NCBI RefSeq assembly: GCF_036746095.1
Contig: NZ_DAIOEU010000002.1
Span: forward strand, 174,549 to 238,548
Direction: 5' to 3'
DNA: 64,000 nt
Origin: Dyella_B sp036746095
Lineage (GTDB): Bacteria > Pseudomonadota > Gammaproteobacteria > Xanthomonadales > Rhodanobacteraceae
Below are positions 59,821 to 64,000 of the stretch, piece by piece. The translations under genes were made by a program, and so were the position numbers. The number at the start of each line of letters is the position of its first letter. Positions within the stretch are counted from its first letter, which is position 1. The notes under the pieces were generated by a model. The model was not told where the DNA came from. It searched no databases and saw nothing but the letters and a program-made list of their open reading frames with translations.

Positions 59821-61164
59821 TTACCGACGCAGTGAAGCAGTCAAAATTTCAGCGAGAGACTTCGGCCTGCCAGTCACGGTGAACCTAGTCCTAGCATCTG
59901 TAAGTAACCCAAGCCGTTCAAGCCTTAAGCGAACGGCAGTTTTGGAGACGCCATACTCTTTCATCAGCGCCATAGCAACCATCTGGAAATCCTTAATGTT
60001 GCAGGACTGATTGTCTAAGTAGAGGGGACCATATCCCCTATCACGAATGCCCCGTTCCTCTAGCTCCCGATAGAAGCTCTTTGTGAAGGCCTCTTTGGGC
60101 ATCAAAAGAAAAGACGCAAATTGATTTGCCTGCCATTCCAGACGGTCAAGATCAGATCGTTCCATCTGCGTCAAGTCATCATCTGAATCTTCGGCCCTCC
60201 GCAGTTCACTCCTCATGTATTTTTCATGACCTAAGAAGTGATGCCCAAGTTCATGGGCGAGCGTAAACCGCTCACGAGGCTTGTAGTCGGCGTCCTGCTC
60301 GTAGATGTTTATCTCACGACGCTTGAAGTTGATGGTTCCAAGTAGACTTTGGGATGAATCCTCCGACTTCTCCATCCTTACTACCGTCAATCCCGAAACT
60401 TCCTTCTCATTTTCACAAATGATCTCCAAGGGCACCTTTCCACCCTTGTAGTCGACTCTCTTCAGGACATCAGACGAAACTTCCTCAATGTCTTGAATGT
60501 CGACGAACGGAACCAGTTTAGGCGGTTCATCTAGAGGACTGATCGACGCCTTGATGTTCTCGAAAAGATCAGTGTCCGACTTGAAAATGGCGCAAAAAAA
60601 CTCCCATAGGGAGTTACTGAGAAGACTTCCAAATTGGAAATACAGGTCAAAGACATGGCTCTTGAACGACTCATTCGACAACCCCTTTTCTACGTCTATC
60701 TGGCTGGATAAGCCGAAGCCCAAGCTAGCAGATGGAGACCGAGGTAGATCCCAATTGAATTCGTCACCCTTGAAGCAACGCATCAAACCGTAACCGTTCG
60801 ACCTAGCAAAATTCCTTGTCCCTTCCTGGAAGGAGTTTGAACTTGCGAAAACTCCTTTGACGTTTGACCCAGCGACCTGCTGAAGTTTTGCGTGAAATTC
60901 TTCTATCTCCCCTACGGGAACCGCTCCCCTATAGTTTTTGCACTCGATGAGAATCAGAAAAGAATACTTCCTTTGACCCGGCATCCTAACTTCGATAGAA
61001 ACATCGAAGATGATCTTCTTTTTCCTAGCTGAAGAGTAGTAACCCTTCTTCTTGTAGATGCGACAACACTTCTTGTTAATATAGAAGCGCCCGCTTTCTA
61101 TCTCTCGCTTGAGCAAGTCATATACGTGACTCTCAAGGGAATCGCCAACTTCGACAGTGCTCAC
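59821..61164 (-). CDS. PD-(D/E)XK nuclease fused to ImmA/IrrE metallopeptidase
   Basis: This protein of about 447 residues has an N-terminal restriction-type nuclease core (FDVSIEV then LILIECKNYRG; D54 and E74-C-K76) and GVFASSNSFQEGTRNFA as in Mrr/REase-like domains. A linker follows, then an IrrE/ImmA zinc peptidase (FTLAHELGHHFLGHE, HExxH near 304-308, with downstream E/N-rich segment EWQANQFASFLLMP). A C-terminal winged-helix-like end has EYGVSKTAVRLRLERLGLL. The GTG at 61164 with GAGG upstream is preferred; a TTG at 61170 is also possible. Nuclease plus ImmA-type protease in one chain suggests a damage- or phage-triggered switch. Confidence 0.82.
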   Translation of the reverse strand: MSTVEVGDSLESHVYDLLKREIESGRFYINKKCCRIYKKKGYYSSARKKKIIFDVSIEVRMPGQRKYSFLILIECKNYRGAVPVGEIEEFHAKLQQVAGSNVKGVFASSNSFQEGTRNFARSNGYGLMRCFKGDEFNWDLPRSPSASLGFGLSSQIDVEKGLSNESFKSHVFDLYFQFGSLLSNSLWEFFCAIFKSDTDLFENIKASISPLDEPPKLVPFVDIQDIEEVSSDVLKRVDYKGGKVPLEIICENEKEVSGLTVVRMEKSEDSSQSLLGTINFKRREINIYEQDADYKPRERFTLAHELGHHFLGHEKYMRSELRRAEDSDDDLTQMERSDLDRLEWQANQFASFLLMPKEAFTKSFYRELEERGIRDRGYGPLYLDNQSCNIKDFQMVAMALMKEYGVSKTAVRLRLERLGLLTDARTRFTVTGRPKSLAEILTASLRR

Positions 61165-61296
61165 AGGCAAGCCTCGCTTGATGCCAGATAGAACCCTTAG
61201 ACAAGAAATTCAATCTATAACAAAACAGAAATCAGAGCGCCATGCCTCTTGAGGAAACGCAATTCCAGAGGAGTATCACTCCCAAGTAATACTTCC

Positions 61297-62139
61297 CTAC
61301 TTGTGAGATGGCGATAACCAAGAAAAGAAGTTGCTATACTTCACCACGGCCCCACAGATCGCCGCCAAGAAAAGAATAATCATCGTTAACCAGTGATTCT
61401 TGACAACTTCCGTGATGGCGACTGGGTGCATCCCATACTTGTCAGCGAAGCTCGCGTCAGTTTTGAGCGTTTTTGCATGGACTCGATCAAAGATGTTAGA
61501 GAGTATGTCGACCTTGCGAAGCGTCGATTGATGCAATTTCAGATACTCTCCGCGCTCAAATGCCTCAGCCTCTTCCTGCCCCTGCAATGCGCCGATATCT
61601 GCCATGTGATTCTTTTCAACAAGAACCATTAGACGGCCTTTCTTTCCTGTTGGCGACTCATGGGGAACGTACCCAAGCCCATATAACGACACCACCTCTC
61701 TTGCAAGGTCAAGCTTTCGGTCATCGAGAAGCTGAAAGGGTTGCCCCCCAAGAACACGAAACCGATGTTCCAATGCCGCAAAGCCAAAGTTTTCATCCCT
61801 CATGTTCCAATGGATGAATGTGGCATCCCGATGTGCCTCCAGAAATGCGAAGTAACCGTCAAGCATTCTCTTTTCGTGAGGGTCTAAGTTGTCAGTAATG
61901 CTATCAAGCTCCCCCGCCAACTCTGCCGACTGGTGTATGGACCAAGACTTGGTTTGAGCCGATTGAAGATTTCTTACCGCAATGGAAGTCACACGCTTGG
62001 ACGTGCCACTCGGATTGTCGTAGAAGGATTGGCAAGAGTAGTGGACGACATACGCACGGAGCGAATCCTCATAAACATCATTTATTTTCTTTCTGCTCTT
62101 CGCCCTCGCTTTGATGCGAGCTATTTCTGACGAGGCCAT
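61297..62139 (-). CDS. C-terminally membrane-anchored protein of unknown family
   Basis: This protein of about 280 residues has a long N-terminal soluble part with a distinctive FIHWNMRDENFGFAALEHRFRVLGG, preceded by conserved-looking YVVHYSCQSFYDN, and LVEKNHMADIGAL. One or two membrane helices come at the end (WLTMIILFLAAICGAVVKY). The H-W-N-M-R-D block is polar and may be an active or nucleotide-binding site. Tail-anchored proteins in defence operons often are the killing effector. The ATG at 62139 is chosen; a TTG at 62175 is an alternative. No known family recognised. Confidence 0.65.
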   Translation of the reverse strand: MASSEIARIKARAKSRKKINDVYEDSLRAYVVHYSCQSFYDNPSGTSKRVTSIAVRNLQSAQTKSWSIHQSAELAGELDSITDNLDPHEKRMLDGYFAFLEAHRDATFIHWNMRDENFGFAALEHRFRVLGGQPFQLLDDRKLDLAREVVSLYGLGYVPHESPTGKKGRLMVLVEKNHMADIGALQGQEEAEAFERGEYLKLHQSTLRKVDILSNIFDRVHAKTLKTDASFADKYGMHPVAITEVVKNHWLTMIILFLAAICGAVVKYSNFFSWLSPSHK

Positions 62140-62207
62140 CGCTCCCCCAAGAAATTTAGTTAACTTCGTTCCCAACGAACTCTACGATTCAAACCTACTC
62201 AATTATC

Positions 62208-63164
62208 TCAATCCTTCTCCATGGCGTGGCGATGGTAGGAGCAAAGTGACTCCCCATAATCTTCCAGTTCAAGGGTTTCACCACAGACAGAACATTTCCC
62301 CGCACTCCCAACTTCAAGACCACACGCCAGGCATTGAGATACCTCGTGGACGAACGCCTCCTCCCCACATTCGGGGCAGACATCTACTGGCGATGTGTCG
62401 CCATCTTTAATCGCCAAGTGGATCTCGGCCCCATAATGCTCGGGAACAACTTTCCCCACCCATTCCTGCGCATCCTCTTTGTGGCCACATGCGGTGCACT
62501 CCCAAATGGCTGATGGAGCGTCTTTGTTGGATGAGTCAACCTGTTTAACCAACGGAGAACCACACTCTGGACACCCAACCTTCTCAATAATTTCCTTGAG
62601 TAGAGGAGGCCAACTCATACTTGCATAGGTTGTCTGGCATTGTTCTTTCAGCGCATCTTCGATCTCTCTTTGCCGAATTAGCGCGTCCCAAACGGGCTCA
62701 CCCAATGCATCTTTTGGGTTCACCCCCAAGTTTTCAGGCATGAACTGTGATAGAAATCTCAGACCGTCAACGAAAGCTCCACGGATCTGGGCAACATCTT
62801 CCACATAATGATGCTCTACAGCATTTCTAACGTCCGCGACGCCCTTAAGAGTCTTAGCGTCATAGCGAACCCCGAACGATTTGAATCTCTCCATGATTTC
62901 CTGAACATCTACAGTTGCCTTCCCAATCTTCTCGAATTGCACAGAACCGTCTTTGCCCTTGGACGGTTTCACGTTCTTCCAGATAAGAATCTCGTCTTCT
63001 GGGGAAATTCGACGCAACTTTTCCTTACATAGAAGAAGGATTCCCGATGTAAGACTACGCACTGCGGATGCAATTCGCTGCGGAGTACCTTCGTTGAAGT
63101 CCTCAACTGCAATCTGGATTGCATTGATGGCGTTACGATAAATGGGATGCTCTTCGGTCGTCAT
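62208..63164 (-). CDS. HEPN-like protein with C-terminal zinc ribbons
   Basis: This 318-residue protein has N-terminal helices (about 10-145) ending in DVRNAVEHHYVEDV, where R113-x4-H118 fits the catalytic R-x4-6-H of HEPN ribonucleases. A linker follows, then three CxxC-type zinc ribbons: GCPECGSPL...WECTACGHKE, VCPECGEEA...CLACGLEV and KCSVCGETL...CSYH. Its start overlaps the recombinase stop (ATGA). HEPN proteins act as toxins or RNases in defence and toxin-antitoxin systems. The HEPN call rests on one motif plus helical content, so it is tentative; the zinc ribbons are clear. Confidence 0.65.
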   Translation of the reverse strand: MTTEEHPIYRNAINAIQIAVEDFNEGTPQRIASAVRSLTSGILLLCKEKLRRISPEDEILIWKNVKPSKGKDGSVQFEKIGKATVDVQEIMERFKSFGVRYDAKTLKGVADVRNAVEHHYVEDVAQIRGAFVDGLRFLSQFMPENLGVNPKDALGEPVWDALIRQREIEDALKEQCQTTYASMSWPPLLKEIIEKVGCPECGSPLVKQVDSSNKDAPSAIWECTACGHKEDAQEWVGKVVPEHYGAEIHLAIKDGDTSPVDVCPECGEEAFVHEVSQCLACGLEVGSAGKCSVCGETLELEDYGESLCSYHRHAMEKD

Positions 63165-63987
63165 CTATACCCCCAATCCAACTTCTTCACCGCTTCCAAC
63201 AGTTCTTTCATGGTTGGTGCCCTGCTGTAAGAAGCATGATGCTCATCATCCAGCTCATGCCCGACATACGCCGCTCGTACTTCGGAGGGTACGCCCAAAG
63301 TCTGTAGCCCTTGAACAACAGACTTCCTGAGGCTGTGAAAACCGAACTTTCCCTTCTCAGGTTTTCCAACGGTCGCTAAGACATGACGGCTAAAAGCCTT
63401 CGATAGCCAGTTCCCCATACCATTGACACCGTCTGTTTTGACGCTTGGAAACAGAGGCGTCTCCCCTGCTTTACGCAAGGCATCAACCCGTTTGAGAAGA
63501 CCCAGTTTTATCAATGCAGGATGCACGGGAATCGTTCTAATACTGACGTCAGATTTGACGGACTGACCTTCCGCTTCATCTGTGATGCGGATACATGGAA
63601 TCCCATCTACTTCCACGAAGTCAGCCAAAGTGAGCTGACCAACTTCCGCAACTCGCGCGCCTGTGTAAAGACCAATCCAAGCGCCCCAGCGAGCCGATTC
63701 ACTCAACCCCTTTTCCATCGCCTTGGAGTCATACAAGGCGTGAACCTGCTCTTTGGAAAAGGTTTAAAGCCCAATGGACGGCGCTGGCGTTTTTCTCGAA
63801 CCCCATACACCACTTGTCCAGCGGCAGGGTTCTCGTCTTTTGAAAATGATGGGTAGTACCCACGAGCTTTGGCCCAATCAAAGAATCCGCGCAAGTAAGA
63901 AAGTTTGTTGACGATGGTGGGCGTCTCAAGCTTGCTTCCCCTCAATGAACCGCCCCGGTTTTCGTGGAGGCTGTTTGGTTTAAGTGA
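63161..63987 (-). pseudogene. Tyrosine recombinase (phage-type integrase), frameshifted
   Basis: The 3' frame encodes GLYTGARVAEVGQL (R1), HSLRKSVVQGLQ (HxxR), and GHELDDEHHASYSRA (H and catalytic Tyr). The 5' part (VNKLSYLRGFFDWAKARGYYP, GFKPF) is in a different frame. At 63757-63760 a run of four A (T on the coding strand) where five would be expected breaks the frame; with one more T it reads KPFSKEQVHALYDSKAMEKG, the usual integrase sequence. An in-frame stop at 63988 also limits the 5' end, and no ATG is present before the window edge. Broken gene or sequencing error in a homopolymer. It is translationally linked to the HEPN gene. Confidence 0.85.
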
Positions 63988-64000
63988 TCATGCTGCCAGT

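Noticed and set aside
1..64000. CRISPR arrays
   Set aside because: No regularly spaced short direct repeats were seen.

Overview
The window is a GC-rich gammaproteobacterial chromosome segment, most likely from Rhodanobacteraceae/Xanthomonadales (Dyella, Luteibacter, Frateuria or Rhodanobacter type). The basis is protein flavour (RNase E with a long Q/P-rich tail, H-NS with lysine-rich C-terminus, agmatine-to-putrescine genes, TonB receptor, POT transporter, S9 peptidases). The species was not determined.

Layout. 1-13430 is ordinary core: the end of agmatine deiminase, an AraC regulator, a PEBP protein, N-carbamoylputrescine amidase, a TraB-family membrane protein, two small c-type cytochromes, nfuA, a pterin dehydratase, a CPBP-like membrane protein, rluC, rne and a NarL-type response regulator. 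A tRNA-Leu(UAA) at 13522-13608 marks the left side of an accessory block reaching to about 27450. This block holds tandem paralogs (one frameshifted), an ADP-ribosyltransferase-like ORF, a tiny membrane peptide, an XRE-YaaW operon with a histone-H1-like tail, and a complete radical-SAM RiPP gene cluster (17634-26305). The right edge of the block cuts into a TonB-dependent receptor whose plug is missing. 28900-32150 holds a two-component system and an oxidoreductase.

32876-57500 mixes core genes (H-NS, propeller-GGDEF, ilvD, POT transporter, LytTR regulator, acyltransferase, RsuA-family pseudouridine synthase, a GH36-like hydrolase) with accessory pieces. These are two copies of a roughly 290-bp MITE-like element with perfect terminal inverted repeats that covary, a deaminase-like orphan, a GH73 peptidoglycan hydrolase overlapping a small exported protein, and two copies of a convergent module made of a MASE1-like membrane sensor and a small exported protein.

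57664-63987 is an AT-richer minus-strand island: a frameshifted tyrosine recombinase whose 3' end overlaps a HEPN-plus-zinc-ribbon gene, a C-terminally anchored membrane protein, a PD-(D/E)XK nuclease fused to an ImmA/IrrE metallopeptidase, an SF1 helicase, and a 36-residue membrane peptide. This looks like an unrecognised defence-type operon.

Two candidate new systems stand out. One is the RiPP cluster: a 66-residue precursor, a SPASM maturase, a catalytic S9 peptidase with a propeller-only companion, and an HlyD/C39-ABC exporter. The other is the HEPN/membrane/nuclease-IrrE/helicase operon. All functional assignments come from motif reading only; no database search was run.
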